Positions 5,478 through 5,771 of a stretch of DNA of 5,771 bases are shown here, in pieces. The position numbers and the translations under genes are program-made. This DNA is from Myxococcales bacterium (lineage in GTDB: Bacteria > Myxococcota > Bradymonadia > REDH01). Every line of letters begins with the position of its first letter. The first letter of the stretch is position 1. The notes under the pieces were generated by a model. It saw only the letters and a list, made by a program, of their open reading frames with translations, was not told the DNA's origin and searched no databases. The DNA lies in NCBI GenBank assembly GCA_018970625.1, contig JAGWVZ010000256.1:1-5771 (forward strand), read 5' to 3'.

Positions 5478-5771
5478 GTGTCTGTGCCGACCATTCTCAT
5501 TGCCGATGATAATCCGGATATCCGTTCGCTTTTGAGCGCTTTTTTTTCGGACTTCGAGTGTGAGCTCGTGGTGGCCAAAAACGGTGAGGAAGCGCTGGAG
5601 TCGGTGATTGTCGAGATGCCCGATCTGGTGCTTCTGGATGTGATGATGCCGGAAGTGAACGGTTGGGAGGTGTGCAAGTACATCAAGGAGCGCGACGCGT
5701 TGCGTGATATTCCCGTACTGATGCTGACGGCGATCGGACCCAAACTGAACAGCATGACGAGCCCTTTGTAT
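5478..5771 (+). CDS. Response-regulator receiver domain protein (5' part only)
   Basis: The window holds 98 codons of a CheY-like receiver domain, which takes a phosphoryl group from a sensor histidine kinase. With the GTG start at 5478, the acidic pocket is Asp10-Asp11 (in ILIADDN), the phospho-acceptor is Asp54 (in LLDVMMPEVNGWE) and the switch Thr is Thr84 (in MLTAIG). The conserved Lys should lie a few residues past the window edge. The visible end, NSMTSPLY, resembles receivers that continue with Gly-Ala and a Lys-Pro-Phe motif. Upstream, an in-frame TGA at 5436-5438 limits how far the gene can extend; the start at 5484 would shorten it by two residues. Whether an output domain follows cannot be seen, so it could be a stand-alone receiver or a longer regulator. 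It lies on the same strand as dnaE, 152 bases downstream, with no obvious functional link. Confidence 0.93.
   Translation, partial: MSVPTILIADDNPDIRSLLSAFFSDFECELVVAKNGEEALESVIVEMPDLVLLDVMMPEVNGWEVCKYIKERDALRDIPVLMLTAIGPKLNSMTSPLY

Noticed and set aside
1..5771. A search by eye for CRISPR repeats, insertion sequences, tRNA genes, phage genes or toxin-antitoxin pairs.
   Set aside because: Nothing matching any of these was seen; the window is ordinary chromosome with one replication gene, one unknown lipoprotein and the start of a signalling gene.

Overview
This window looks like bacterial chromosome from a GC-rich, Gram-negative relative of the Myxococcota/Deltaproteobacteria. A Bradymonadales-like lineage is my best guess. 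The guess rests on protein style: the lipoprotein at the left has a Thr/Pro/Asp/Glu-rich linker, a 'CGDEVDNDGDGNVDC' segment and a 'CPEGTVCEDGACV' segment, a combination common in predicted secreted proteins of that group. Only a database search could settle the taxonomy.

Layout, left to right. (1) Positions 1-1254, minus strand: the first 418 codons of a predicted secreted lipoprotein. It has a lipobox, a low-complexity linker, Cys-rich and Asp-rich (calcium-loop-like) segments, and then a family-specific globular region; the 3' end lies outside the window. (2) Positions 1255-1794: a 540-base divergent intergenic region with no convincing gene. It holds the lipoprotein's strong ribosome binding site, a candidate minus-strand promoter with an AT-rich tract upstream, a perfect 12-bp palindrome, several short GC-rich hairpins and a weak plus-strand -35-like element before dnaE. 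(3) Positions 1795-5325, plus strand: a complete dnaE, the replicative DNA polymerase III alpha subunit (1176 aa), with all three catalytic aspartates. Its PHP domain keeps most, but not all, of the classical metal ligands. (4) Positions 5326-5477: a 152-base spacer with no strong terminator, a TTGACA hexamer and two small inverted repeats. (5) Positions 5478-5771, plus strand: the first 98 codons of a response-regulator receiver domain, cut by the window edge.

The genes do not form an obvious functional system. dnaE is a housekeeping replication gene, the lipoprotein is divergently transcribed and probably unrelated, and the receiver gene may have its own promoter or be reached by read-through from dnaE. 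I found no mobile element, CRISPR array, RNA gene or new defence-like system. The points most worth a second look are the altered metal-ligand set in the DnaE PHP domain, the unknown lipoprotein family with signs of high expression, and the structured divergent leader.
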